Shown: positions 25,553 to 33,558 of the stretch, piece after piece | Layout of the letters: the number at the start of each line of letters is the position of its first letter | Position numbering within the stretch: position 1 is the first letter of the stretch | Assembly (NCBI RefSeq): GCF_001613425.1 | Contig: NZ_BDCI01000035.1 | Span: 372,001 to 436,000, forward strand | Length of the DNA stretch: 64,000 nucleotides | Direction of reading: 5' to 3' | DNA from: Nocardia vulneris | GTDB lineage: Bacteria > Actinomycetota > Actinomycetes > Mycobacteriales > Mycobacteriaceae | Program-made: the position numbers and the translations under genes | The notes under the pieces: model-generated | Database searches by the model: none | What the model saw: only the letters and a program-made list of their open reading frames with translations | Told to the model about the DNA's origin: nothing

Positions 25553-26494
25553 GTGCTCATCGTCTCCGCCGACGAAACCGTCGACGCATTGCCGTTCGAC
25601 ACTTTGATCCCAGCCCTGCGCGCGGGTTTCGCCCGCGGCGCCACCACCCCACCGCGCCACCATCATCAGATCGACGAGACCACCGGGTCGACGTTGCTCC
25701 TGATGCCCTCCTGGCAGGCCGACGGGCTGCTGGGCGTCAAACTCGTGAACGTCTTCCCCGAGAACAATGCGCACGGTCGCCCGGCCCTGTCCTCCGCCTA
25801 CGTCCTGGCCCGTGCGGACACCGGCGAGCACCTGGCGGTCATCGATGGGAACGAACTCACTCGGCGGCGCACCGTCGCCACCGCGGCGCTGGCCTCGTCC
25901 TATCTGGCCCGCCCCGACAGCCGAGTCCATCTCGTCGTCGGAGCCGGGCACGTCGGCTCGCTCATCGCCGCCGCACACGCCGCGGTCCTCGACATCACCA
26001 CCGTGCTCGTCCACGATCAGCACCGCGCCTCCGCAGAAGCCCTGGTCGCACGGCTGCGGGCCTCCGGAGCGGACGCTCACGTCGCCGTCGACCTCGACAC
26101 CGCGGTCCCCGACGCCGACGTGATCTCCTGCGCGACGCTCGCCACCAGCCCGATCATCCGCGGTGAATTACTGCGTCCCGGCACGCATCTCGACCTGGTC
26201 GGCAGCTTCCGCCCGGAGATGCGCGAAGCCGACGACGCCTGCCTGACCCGCGGCGTCGTCTACGTCGACAGCAACAACGCGCTCGACGAATCGGGCGACC
26301 TCACCCAGCCACTCGCCACCGGCGTCATCACCCGGGACGACGTGACCGCCACGCTGCCCCAGCTCTGTCGAAATGAGGCGCCCGGTCGCCGAAACGCCCA
26401 CGAGATCACCGTGTTCAAAGCAGTCGGCACGGCCCTGGCCGACCTGACCGCCGCGGCGCTGGTCCACCACCACGTCCTCCGGCACGCCGGTTGA
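25553..26494 (+). CDS. Ornithine cyclodeaminase / mu-crystallin family oxidoreductase
   Basis: 313 residues, GTG 25553 after AAAGG. Features are LLMPSWQADGLLGVKLVNVFPENN, the NAD(P) loop VVGAGHVGSLIAAAHAAV, and VTDSNN-type VYVDSNNALDESGDL. Members are ornithine cyclodeaminases, alanine dehydrogenases or imine reductases such as pyrroline-2-carboxylate reductase. It lies 17 bases after the molybdoenzyme gene and before a carboxylate transporter, suggesting an imine or amino-acid substrate. Confidence 0.85.
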   Translation: MLIVSADETVDALPFDTLIPALRAGFARGATTPPRHHHQIDETTGSTLLLMPSWQADGLLGVKLVNVFPENNAHGRPALSSAYVLARADTGEHLAVIDGNELTRRRTVATAALASSYLARPDSRVHLVVGAGHVGSLIAAAHAAVLDITTVLVHDQHRASAEALVARLRASGADAHVAVDLDTAVPDADVISCATLATSPIIRGELLRPGTHLDLVGSFRPEMREADDACLTRGVVYVDSNNALDESGDLTQPLATGVITRDDVTATLPQLCRNEAPGRRNAHEITVFKAVGTALADLTAAALVHHHVLRHAG

Positions 26495-26510
26495 CCACTC
26501 AGGAGTTCGT

Positions 26511-27947
26511 ATGTCTGTGCCCGATTCCCAGCTCGCCGCCGACCCACCGGCCGGCCGGCTCGCCCGATTCGCCACCCGCAGTGCGGCCTGGTCGGAGAAG
26601 TGGTTCCCCAACACCCTCGTCTTCGCACTGCTCATCGTCGCGGTGGTCGCCATCGCCGCGCTGGCGATCGGCGCGGCACCCGCCGAGGTCGCCTCGGTCT
26701 TCGGCAACGGCTTCTGGGACCTGATCCCGTTCACGATGCAGATGGCGATGGTCGCCATCGGCGGCTACGTCGTCGCCACCGCCCGGCCTGTCCAGCGGGC
26801 CATCACCGGGCTCGCCCGGGTGCCGCGGAATCCGCGTGCGGCGATCGCCGTCGTCGCCGCGGTCAGCCTGCTGTCGGCGTTGCTCAATTGGGGCTTCAGT
26901 CTCATCTTCAGCGCGCTGCTGGTCCGGCGACTCGCCGAACGCCGCGAGCTGCGCATGGACTATCGGGCCGCGTCGGCAGCGGCCTACCTCGGCCTCGGCG
27001 GAAGCTGGGCGCTCGGCCTCAGCTCGTCGGCCGCGCAACTACAGGCCAACCCCGCCAGCATTCCGCAGTCGCTGCTGCCCATCACCGGCGTCATCCCGTT
27101 CCGGGACACCATTTTCACCTGGCAGTCACTCGTTGTGGCCGCAGTCGTCGTCACGGTATGTGTGGCCATCGCGTTTCTGACCGCACCCTGCGCCGACATC
27201 GCCATTACCGCCACCGATCTCGGCATCGATCCCCGCGACCCGGTCGACGACGACATGCCGCGCACGCGTCCCGGCGAATGGCTCGAATACAGCCCGCTGC
27301 TCACCATCGTGGTCGTCGTCCTGGTCGGCGGGTGGGCGATCCAGGAATTCGCCGCCAAGGACCCCCTCGTCGCGATCTCCGGGCTCAACACCTACAACCT
27401 GCTGTTTCTCGGCCTCGGCATGCTCCTGCACTGGCGCCCCCGCCGATTCCTCGCCGCAGTCACCAAAGCCGTGCCCGCCACCGGCGGTGTCCTCATTCAA
27501 TTTCCCTTCTACGCCGGGACCGCGGCCATTCTCACCAAGGCCACCGACGGCTCCGGCACCTCGATCTCCCACCACCTCGCCTCGTTGTTCACCGCCACGG
27601 GCAACGCCACCACCTTCCCGCTGCTCATCGGCGCGTACTCCGTCGTCCTCGGCTTCCTCATCCCCTCCGGCGGCGGCAAATGGATCATCGAGGCTCCGTA
27701 TGTGATGCAGGCAGCGAACGACACACACGTCAACCTCGGCTGGACCGTCCAGATCTACAACGCCGCGGAGGCACTGCCCAACCTGATCAACCCGTTCTGG
27801 ATGCTCCCGCTCCTCGGCGTATTGTCCCTCAAAGCACGCGACATCGTCGGCTACACATTCATCTACCTCGCGGCACTCCTGCCCATCGTCCTGGGCCTGC
27901 TCACCCTGTTGGCACCCACCCTGCCCTACCAACCACCGTCCTATTGA
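26511..27947 (+). CDS. atoE: Short-chain fatty-acid transporter, AtoE family
   Basis: 478-residue polytopic membrane protein with about a dozen hydrophobic helices. AtoE-type signatures include WFPNTLVFALLIV, GFWDLIPFTMQM, NWGFSLIFSALL and PSGGGKWIIEAPYV. AtoE imports acetoacetate or butyrate-like acids. Here it should carry the substrate or product of the preceding molybdoenzyme and OCD-family enzyme. AGGAG precedes ATG 26511. It is the last gene of this operon. Confidence 0.88.
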   Translation: MSVPDSQLAADPPAGRLARFATRSAAWSEKWFPNTLVFALLIVAVVAIAALAIGAAPAEVASVFGNGFWDLIPFTMQMAMVAIGGYVVATARPVQRAITGLARVPRNPRAAIAVVAAVSLLSALLNWGFSLIFSALLVRRLAERRELRMDYRAASAAAYLGLGGSWALGLSSSAAQLQANPASIPQSLLPITGVIPFRDTIFTWQSLVVAAVVVTVCVAIAFLTAPCADIAITATDLGIDPRDPVDDDMPRTRPGEWLEYSPLLTIVVVVLVGGWAIQEFAAKDPLVAISGLNTYNLLFLGLGMLLHWRPRRFLAAVTKAVPATGGVLIQFPFYAGTAAILTKATDGSGTSISHHLASLFTATGNATTFPLLIGAYSVVLGFLIPSGGGKWIIEAPYVMQAANDTHVNLGWTVQIYNAAEALPNLINPFWMLPLLGVLSLKARDIVGYTFIYLAALLPIVLGLLTLLAPTLPYQPPSY

Positions 27948-28008
27948 CCAGGAATGATTTCTCCGAACTCGGCGAAGAACGCCCTAGGCGGCGTCTCGAT
28001 AAGGTGTT

Positions 28009-28167
28009 GTGGTGCAACAGAGTTCGGGTAAGGGCGATGGTTGCGAGCTGCCTGCCAGCGCTGTCCATTGGCTCAGCGACGATCCGCATCCGGGGATCGT
28101 TCTGGTCGAATTCGCAGACGCGCACGGCCGACCGCACAGTCCCACCTACCCCCCGTCGAGCGTCTGA
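28009..28167 (+). pseudogene. Internally deleted copy of the 116-residue orphan gene
   Basis: From 27989 to 28137 the DNA matches 20498-20646 with five substitutions and no gaps. After the shared GRPH codons the reading jumps to SPTYPPSSV and a stop, resembling the LPPSSR end of the full copy. About 190 bp of the middle therefore seem deleted. It could still yield a 52-residue peptide from GTG 28009. Confidence 0.75.
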
Positions 28168-28198
28168 GCGGGGGCGTCCCTGTTGCGACGCCTTGCCG

Positions 28199-28852
28199 CT
28201 ACCCTCCGCGCAGCCCCCACTCGTCGAGACCGGCGTAGATGCGGGCGACGCGGCGGTTTGGTGCACTGAAGCATTCGGCCTCGCCCGCGAATATCGCGAT
28301 CAGCGAGTCGGGGCCTCGCCACCAAGTGTCGGCCAGGCCGCGAATTTCGGTCACGGGTTCGAAGGCGCGCAACGACAGCTCGTCAACAGCAGCACCCCTG
28401 ATCGTGGTGATCTGCTTGGTCCAGCGAGCCGCATGGTATGCCAGCGCGAGCGATTCGATCCACCCCTCGATGCTTGCGTGCAATGGCACCCACCGATCGC
28501 CGTCGATGCCGAATTCTCCATTGGGGCCGATCATGAACTCGTAGGCCATCGACACGCGCTCAGGCCCCGCCTCGAACCAACCGATGCGCTCGAGCGCCCC
28601 GCCGACCAGGTCGGCAGACAGCATTGCGGGCCCGCCCTCATAATCCGCAGACGGCGGCAGGATCAGTCCACCCCACCGCCGCTGGAAGTCGAGGATACGG
28701 TCGATCTGCATTGCGGGAAGGCCGAATTCGAGCCACGGGTCCCGAAACTCCGCCAGCCGAGCGCATTCGACACGAATACCGTGTGCCGCAATGAACCGCT
28801 CGGCGCGGCGCGTGAGCTGGTCGAACGAATCGATCACGGGCTGCAGATCCAC
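28199..28852 (-). CDS. SMI1/KNR4 (SUKH)-like protein
   Basis: 217 residues from GTG 28852; the start is uncertain because no strong RBS is visible. The segment DFQRRWGGLILPPSADYEGG, a glycine-rich strand MIGPNGEFGIDGDRWVPLHAS, and IEGWIESLALAYHA fit the SUKH fold used by many bacterial immunity proteins. No toxin gene is adjacent. It overlaps nothing but abuts the deleted orphan copy. Confidence 0.55.
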   Translation of the reverse strand: MDLQPVIDSFDQLTRRAERFIAAHGIRVECARLAEFRDPWLEFGLPAMQIDRILDFQRRWGGLILPPSADYEGGPAMLSADLVGGALERIGWFEAGPERVSMAYEFMIGPNGEFGIDGDRWVPLHASIEGWIESLALAYHAARWTKQITTIRGAAVDELSLRAFEPVTEIRGLADTWWRGPDSLIAIFAGEAECFSAPNRRVARIYAGLDEWGLRGG

Positions 28853-29183
28853 GCGGCCGACCGTACTCCGCCCAGGCCCGCCGAAGTGGTGACGGTGCCG
28901 CCGCACACAGGATGACTCGGAATCGACGGCACCGCCCACCGGTCCCGGCGTACTGCCGGGACGAATACCCCCACTTCTTGCGAAACAGGCCGATACCGAA
29001 TGGTTCTCGGTGCCGACCGCGTCGGCGCGGTGCCGTCGGCTGCGCATCCGACGAAGGGTCGAACGGAGATGAACAGACACGACGACACCGCGATCGAGCC
29101 CGCGTGCACCGGGCGCCCTACGCACCGGGGCTCGGTATCACACGGTGGCCGATCCCGCCCGACAGGACCGGTCCACCAGCCAT

Positions 29184-29204
29184 TCTACTACATAACGTAG
29201 TAGA
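29184..29204. promoter_or_regulatory. Inverted repeat TCTACTAC-N5-GTAGTAGA
   Basis: Perfect 8-bp arms with a 5-nt spacer in the roughly 500-bp gap between the SUKH-like and VKOR genes. The TACTAC/GTAGTA core resembles operators of BlaI/MecI/CopY-type repressors. It is followed at once by AAAGG and a possible small reading frame at 29219. No BlaI-like gene is in the window. The rest of 28853-29183 shows no supported gene. Confidence 0.6.
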
Positions 29205-29218
29205 CAAAGGTCCTCGGA

Positions 29219-29338
29219 TTGTCGCCGAAAGACCTGCGACCGGTCTCGAATCCCGTGTCCCACAACGCCCTCAACCACCTGCTCGAGGTCGCCGCGGGTG
29301 CCGGTTGCCCGGTCATCATCGCCCGCCCACCGAGTTGA
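29219..29338 (+). CDS. Possible 39-residue peptide
   Basis: TTG 29219 follows AAAGG at eight bases and directly follows the TACTAC/GTAGTA palindrome. The product would begin MSPKDLRPVSNPVSHNAL and contains one cysteine. It is not recognised and may be the stub of a lost gene. Support is only the RBS and the regulated-looking position. Confidence 0.25.
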   Translation: MSPKDLRPVSNPVSHNALNHLLEVAAGAGCPVIIARPPS

Positions 29339-29356
29339 ACCGCATCGTGATCGCTC

Positions 29357-29989
29357 TCAGATGAGCGACAGCCAGTAGTCCTGAAACGCTAGAAAGACCT
29401 GTAGCACAACGGCTGTGTAGAACAGCGCGACCACGGTCCAGCGCCAGTCGACTATTGCGCGCAGCGGGCGGGGCAGCGCTTCGCCGAGTTGATTGCTCAG
29501 CACGGCCAGCATGGGAGTGACTACCGCCCACACCACCATGCAGTAGGGGCAGAGCGCGTGAATCCGATAGAGCGTCTGGAAGATGAGCCAGCACACGAAC
29601 CCGACACCGCAGGCCGTGCCGATCCAGAGTCCGATCCAGATCCACTGTGGCAGTGCGATTCTGGCCACGCTCAGCAGCGCGAGCGGCAGCACGACCGAGA
29701 ACGCGACGACGCCGATGATCGGATTGGGGAAACCGAGAACGGCCGCCTGCGGTGTCGCCATCACCGACCCGCACGACAGAATGGGATTGATACTGCACGA
29801 CGGCCGATAGCCCGAATCGACAAAGAGTTTGAACCGCTCCACCGTCAAGGTGAACGAGGCCAGCCAACCCGCCGCCGCGGCCAGCAGTAGTACCCACGCG
29901 GTGCTCGATCGAGCGACGGACAACCGGCTCGGCTGCACTGCCGATACCGCATCGGCCACTTCGATCCGGGTCGGTTCAGCAAGGCTCAT
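29357..29989 (-). CDS. Vitamin K epoxide reductase (VKOR) family protein
   Basis: 210-residue membrane protein with four to five helices. The active-site CXXC is C147-P-Y-C150 and the loop pair is C65 and C73 in CSINPILSC. GFPNPIIGV is typical of actinobacterial VKOR. It re-oxidises a DsbA-like partner in the periplasm, handing electrons to menaquinone. No DsbA gene is adjacent. The start ATG 29989 lacks an obvious Shine-Dalgarno and could be leaderless. Confidence 0.9.
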   Translation of the reverse strand: MSLAEPTRIEVADAVSAVQPSRLSVARSSTAWVLLLAAAAGWLASFTLTVERFKLFVDSGYRPSCSINPILSCGSVMATPQAAVLGFPNPIIGVVAFSVVLPLALLSVARIALPQWIWIGLWIGTACGVGFVCWLIFQTLYRIHALCPYCMVVWAVVTPMLAVLSNQLGEALPRPLRAIVDWRWTVVALFYTAVVLQVFLAFQDYWLSLI

Positions 29990-30057
29990 GTAACACGAAT
30001 ATCCAGAACGGCATTCGTCGCACGAGGGCCTTTGTGCCACCGGATGCAGGCCGATGG

Positions 30058-30498
30058 TCACCGGCAGTCGACAAGCGTATGGCGACCGGCGCCGTCCATG
30101 GCGGTCACCACGATCTCGATCGCACGAGTTCGCCGAGCCGCGTTGTGCGTTGCCGCCGCACGCGATCGTTCCAGACTCGCGCGCAGCCGCGACAGCTTGA
30201 TCCGCTGCCGACGGGTGAGCCCACCCCAGATACCCAAGACCTCGTTGTGTTCCATCGCGTACTCGAGGCAGGATTCGCGTACTTCGCACCGGCCACAGAT
30301 CCGCACCGCGAGCAGCGAGGTCTCACCGGCCTCGGGAAAGAATTCCTCCGGATCGCTTTGTGCACAGCTCCCGCTGCCCGCCCACTCCCCCGCATCGCGC
30401 TCGAGTAGCTGTGCCGCCCGATCTAACACCGCACTACCGATCTCATATCCGTAGAATTGGATATCGCTGTTCCCCGCATCGAGAGCCGAATGGCACAC
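30058..30498 (-). CDS. WhiB-family iron-sulfur regulator
   Basis: 146 residues from GTG 30498. The [4Fe-4S] ligands are C45, C68, C71 and C77 in SCAQSDPEEFFPE and ICGRCEVRESC, followed by the GIWGG turn and a basic C-terminal segment. WhiB proteins sense O2/NO and act with sigma factor. The N-terminal 40 residues are atypical and translation may begin at an internal GTG near 30427. Its neighbours (VKOR, flavodoxin, DosR-like) are all redox-linked. Confidence 0.88.
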   Translation of the reverse strand: MCHSALDAGNSDIQFYGYEIGSAVLDRAAQLLERDAGEWAGSGSCAQSDPEEFFPEAGETSLLAVRICGRCEVRESCLEYAMEHNEVLGIWGGLTRRQRIKLSRLRASLERSRAAATHNAARRTRAIEIVVTAMDGAGRHTLVDCR

Positions 30499-30648
30499 CT
30501 CGGTAGGGCCGAAACTCCTCCGGTTTCATGTCCGTGATGTTCGTCATTGCCGGTCAGGACTTACGTCCTGTGCGTGCGCGGCCGATCGGCCGGTCCAGTG
30601 GAGCCGAATTACTCTGCCCGGCAAGCGGATCAGGCGATACCTTCGCGA

Positions 30649-31176
30649 ATGGCCGCGCACTGCACCGTTCCGGCGGCCGACGGGCACCACGATTCGAGGG
30701 ATACCGACTGGATGTTCGCGAACTGCACTACCCCACAGCGGATCTGCACGACCTACCGCGACCGCGGTCTGCCGGTGACCCTGCTCGGCTCCCATCCCTG
30801 TCTGCGCACCGATGACCGGTTCGGCATGGTCACCATGCCGCGGCTACTCGGGTACGAGGTTTCCGCGGCAGCGCACACCGCCCCGGTCATGTTGCACACC
30901 AGGTCGAATCGCGTCGGCTTCCTCGTCCGCTACCCCGCCGACAGCCTCGATCCGGACCTCGTGCGACGACTGGACGAACTCGGCGTCACGATCGTGGCGC
31001 GCGGTAGCCGGATCATGCTTCCACATTCGGACCGGCAGCTCGGCTGCTCACCGGTGTGGGTGGTCGAACCTGGTTACGTCACCACCCTCCCGATCGAGGC
31101 CGTCGTACTCAACGCGGTGTGCGCGGTGGCCGGCGGCGTGCCTACCGCACGTTCCGGCCACGCGTCGACGGCTTGA
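30649..31176 (+). CDS. Hypothetical actinobacterial protein
   Basis: About 175 residues from ATG 30649; a TTG at 30547 would add 34. Recognisable stretches are FGMVTMPRLLGYEVSAAAH, RSNRVGFLVRYPAD and PVWVVEPGYVTTLPIEAV. They remind me of a widespread uncharacterised actinobacterial family with a TMP..LG and SPG/PHS pattern. No function is assigned. It is divergent from the WhiB gene. Confidence 0.55.
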   Translation: MAAHCTVPAADGHHDSRDTDWMFANCTTPQRICTTYRDRGLPVTLLGSHPCLRTDDRFGMVTMPRLLGYEVSAAAHTAPVMLHTRSNRVGFLVRYPADSLDPDLVRRLDELGVTIVARGSRIMLPHSDRQLGCSPVWVVEPGYVTTLPIEAVVLNAVCAVAGGVPTARSGHASTA

Positions 31177-31239
31177 GCCTCCACTTGCGGTAACCGAGCA
31201 CACGCTCGACTATCGCTGCGCCACAACTGATCCGACTCC

Positions 31240-31743
31240 TTACGGCATTCCGAAGCGCGACAGTCTTTCGACCAGTTCACTACCCCAGCGCTCGGCCCGC
31301 GCGGACTCGTTGCCCGCCAACGGCCCCACTCGGGAGACGACCAGGAAACTTTCACGCCCCACGACATCGCAGGCGTGCCCGTGCAGGCGCTTCACGATCC
31401 GTCGCGCCGCGGACCCGGTGAAGATGCTTCGGCCCGCGACGGTATCGAACGCCGCGGCACGGACATTCAGCCGCGCGGGCAGCGCATCGAGCCACTCCCG
31501 CACGCCGGTCACGGATCTGACCGCACCGTGCGATTCCGCTTGCCGACGTGATGTCGGCGTCGACAGACCCGCATTGTGCGTAGGCGCTCCCACCAGCAAT
31601 AGATCGACGTCGTCCAGCGCAGGCACGGCCTGCGCGCCGACCACCGTGACGCTGCCCCCGCGCGCACGAATCCCCTCGGCGACGGACTCCGCGATGGACG
31701 CGGTGTTCCCGAAACAAGACTCTACGACTATCAAGACATTCAT
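31240..31743 (-). CDS. Flavodoxin-like protein
   Basis: 167 residues. The FMN phosphate loop ESCFGNTASIAESVAEGI, then LLLVGAPTHNAGLSTPTSRR, identify a flavodoxin fold used for one- or two-electron transfer. ATG 31743 gives a natural first strand and has GAGGGGAG upstream. A TTG at 31800 with a perfect AGGAGG seven bases before it would add 19 residues, so the start is open. It is the third gene after the DosR-like regulator on the same strand. Confidence 0.82.
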   Translation of the reverse strand: MNVLIVVESCFGNTASIAESVAEGIRARGGSVTVVGAQAVPALDDVDLLLVGAPTHNAGLSTPTSRRQAESHGAVRSVTGVREWLDALPARLNVRAAAFDTVAGRSIFTGSAARRIVKRLHGHACDVVGRESFLVVSRVGPLAGNESARAERWGSELVERLSRFGMP

Positions 31744-31830
31744 GCCGCTCCCCTCGGCCTTACCGGGAGCGCGTGTTTCGGCGACAATGGAATTCGTCAA
31801 CGTGTTACCTCCTGCATACCTATGACGGCG

Positions 31831-32400
31831 TTATCGGGGCAGGGTCACCCACCAACCGTTGAACTGGTCGAAATCTTTCGACGCCCACCCGGCGGCCTCG
31901 GGAGCCGAGGGCAATTGGCTGGTGATGGTGAGCTGCACCAGATACTGGCAACCGCTATCACCTATGACGAGGTATCGGGTGTCGGCCCGTAGTCGTAGTG
32001 AGTCGAGGACGTAGGTGCCCGCGATGAGGCAGGACGGATAACCCTCGTACCGTGCTTCATCGACATGGATTTCGTCCCAGCCGGGAAGTCGGCGTGCGTC
32101 GAATACAGCGTGCGTGAGCAGCTCGAGGTAATCGACACCAGGAGTCAATCGCACGAGGACGAGCACCGCGTTGTCGACCCAGCCGTAGCCTTCGATCGGC
32201 GGCCGGGCCCAGATCGAATAGACGTCGCGGAAGTATCCGCGCGCCACTTGCGTCCAAGGCGACGGCGGGACGATCGACACCGTCGGTACACCGGTCGCAC
32301 CCGGCCGCAGCTGCTCATATCGAACTCCGCAGGCAGCCAAGTAGGTCGCGAGGCCCGCTTCGGCGTCGTGCTCGTGCGCAGACGACCAGCGACCGTTCAT
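31831..32400 (-). CDS. LpqN/LpqT-domain protein, cytosolic form
   Basis: 189 residues matching the LpqN domain pattern: WVDNAVLVLVRL, ELLTHAVFDARRLPGWDE, GYPSCLIAGTYV and YLVQLTITSQ. Mycobacterial LpqN is a lipoprotein, but here there is no signal peptide or lipobox, so the protein should stay inside. Its ATG overlaps the stop of the DosR-like regulator (ATGA), showing translational coupling. Function unknown. Confidence 0.75.
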   Translation of the reverse strand: MNGRWSSAHEHDAEAGLATYLAACGVRYEQLRPGATGVPTVSIVPPSPWTQVARGYFRDVYSIWARPPIEGYGWVDNAVLVLVRLTPGVDYLELLTHAVFDARRLPGWDEIHVDEARYEGYPSCLIAGTYVLDSLRLRADTRYLVIGDSGCQYLVQLTITSQLPSAPEAAGWASKDFDQFNGWWVTLPR

Positions 32401-33044
32401 CGCACACTGCTGGACGGCTGCAACTCCAGGGCGAGCACCGCTGCCTGACTTCGTCGCTCGACCCCCAGTTTGGTCAGCAGCCGGGAAACGTAGTTCCGGA
32501 TCGTCTTTTCCGCCAGCGACATTCGTTCCGCAATCTGTCGATTCGACAGTCCTTCGCCGAGCAGTTCGAGCAACGTCCGCTCCTGCGCGGTGAGATGCGC
32601 GAAAGGACCGCTGCGTGCGGCGCCGTCCGCGCGCAACTTGGACATGAGCGCGGCCGCGGCGCGGTTGTCGAGCAACGATTTACCCGACCCGACCTCACGA
32701 ATGGCGTCGACCAACTCCACCGTGCCGATGTCCTTGACGACGTAGCCGCTGACTCCCGCCCGGATGGCGTTCAGCATCGTTTTCTCGTCGATGAACGCGG
32801 TGAGGATCAGCAACTGCGCGCCCAGCCCGTGATTCTGCAGTTCACGGCACAGCGCTATGCCGTCACCATCGGGCAGCCGGATTTCGAGCACGACAACGTC
32901 GGGACGCAGCCGCAAGATGTCTTCGATGGCCCGGGACACCGTCTCCGCCTCCCCGACCAGCTCGAGGTCGGGTTCGGCGCCGATCAGGTCGGCAATCCCA
33001 CGCCGGACGATGTGATGCCCATCGACCAGGAACACTCTAGTCAC
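32397..33044 (-). CDS. DosR/DevR-like NarL-family response regulator with Glu at the phosphorylation site
   Basis: 215 residues from GTG 33044 (GGAGGGG upstream). The receiver matches DosR closely, with T82 and K104 kept and the helix motif SGYVVKDIGTVELV. The phosphoacceptor position 54, Asp in DosR, is Glu (VVVLEIRLPDGDG; codon GAA), and the second acidic-pocket residue is Gly (VDGHH instead of VDDHE). The C-terminal LuxR helix-turn-helix (RTLLELLGEGLSNRQIAERM, then KTIRNYVSRLL) is intact. This suggests a phosphorylation-independent or constitutively active regulator of hypoxia-type genes. Confidence 0.88.
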   Translation of the reverse strand: MTRVFLVDGHHIVRRGIADLIGAEPDLELVGEAETVSRAIEDILRLRPDVVVLEIRLPDGDGIALCRELQNHGLGAQLLILTAFIDEKTMLNAIRAGVSGYVVKDIGTVELVDAIREVGSGKSLLDNRAAAALMSKLRADGAARSGPFAHLTAQERTLLELLGEGLSNRQIAERMSLAEKTIRNYVSRLLTKLGVERRSQAAVLALELQPSSSVR

Positions 33045-33264
33045 GCACAAACCCCTCCGGCAGAACGTCCGGGCGGGCAGCACTGCGCCGATTACCCAGC
33101 TCGGACAACAGGTCTCGCGTTCGGCGCCGGATTCGGCACAGATCCCCATCCGAGCTGATCGAGCCACGAGCTGCCCGAATCTACTCGCTACTCAATGTAT
33201 CGGTAACGGATGAGTCCGCCTGCGGGCAAAGGTCACAACGGTATCCGACCAATGGGCAAGGGAT

Positions 33265-33411
33265 TTCATGACTTTTGTCCCAACTACGCGGGACAGTGCC
33301 CGCCTGCCCATCGGGGTAATAGATCGTGCCGAACAATTGGCACACGGGACACTGGTCACACGATATCCGGACAGAATGTCCCGGCGTCCGATGACTCCGG
33401 ACTTCTGTTCA
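33265..33411. promoter_or_regulatory. Cluster of DosR-box-like dyads
   Basis: Within the 514-bp gap upstream of both the DosR-like and the glycine-zipper genes are four GGAC/GTCC dyads: 33265-33284 (15 of 20 positions of the DosR consensus TTSGGGACTWWAGTCCCSAA as I recall it), 33346-33359 (GGGAC-N4-GTCAC), 33369-33383 (CGGAC-N5-GTCCC) and 33398-33411 (CGGAC-N4-GTTCA). Clusters of imperfect boxes are typical of DosR promoters. The region is AT-richer than average and holds no supported gene. Confidence 0.5.
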
Positions 33412-33558
33412 CGGCACAGTCGCGGTGATTCGATTGTCACTCGGCATCAGTTCTCGGAATTGCTTTCGAGAATTCCAACGATCGTCCGTGATGCCGCACA
33501 GGCTACGCGAAATTTCGGTAACGCGTAGCAGTCGAATGATCGAATCAAAGGAGAACGA

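Noticed and set aside
26600..28915. A 771-codon frame overlapping the AtoE gene and beyond
   Set aside because: Composition is Arg/His-rich and it runs through a proven membrane-protein gene and the SUKH-like gene in a wrong frame.
33192..33528. Small genes in the AT-richer gap upstream of the glycine-zipper protein
   Set aside because: Frames are short, overlap on both strands, and lack ribosome-binding sites; the DNA looks regulatory.
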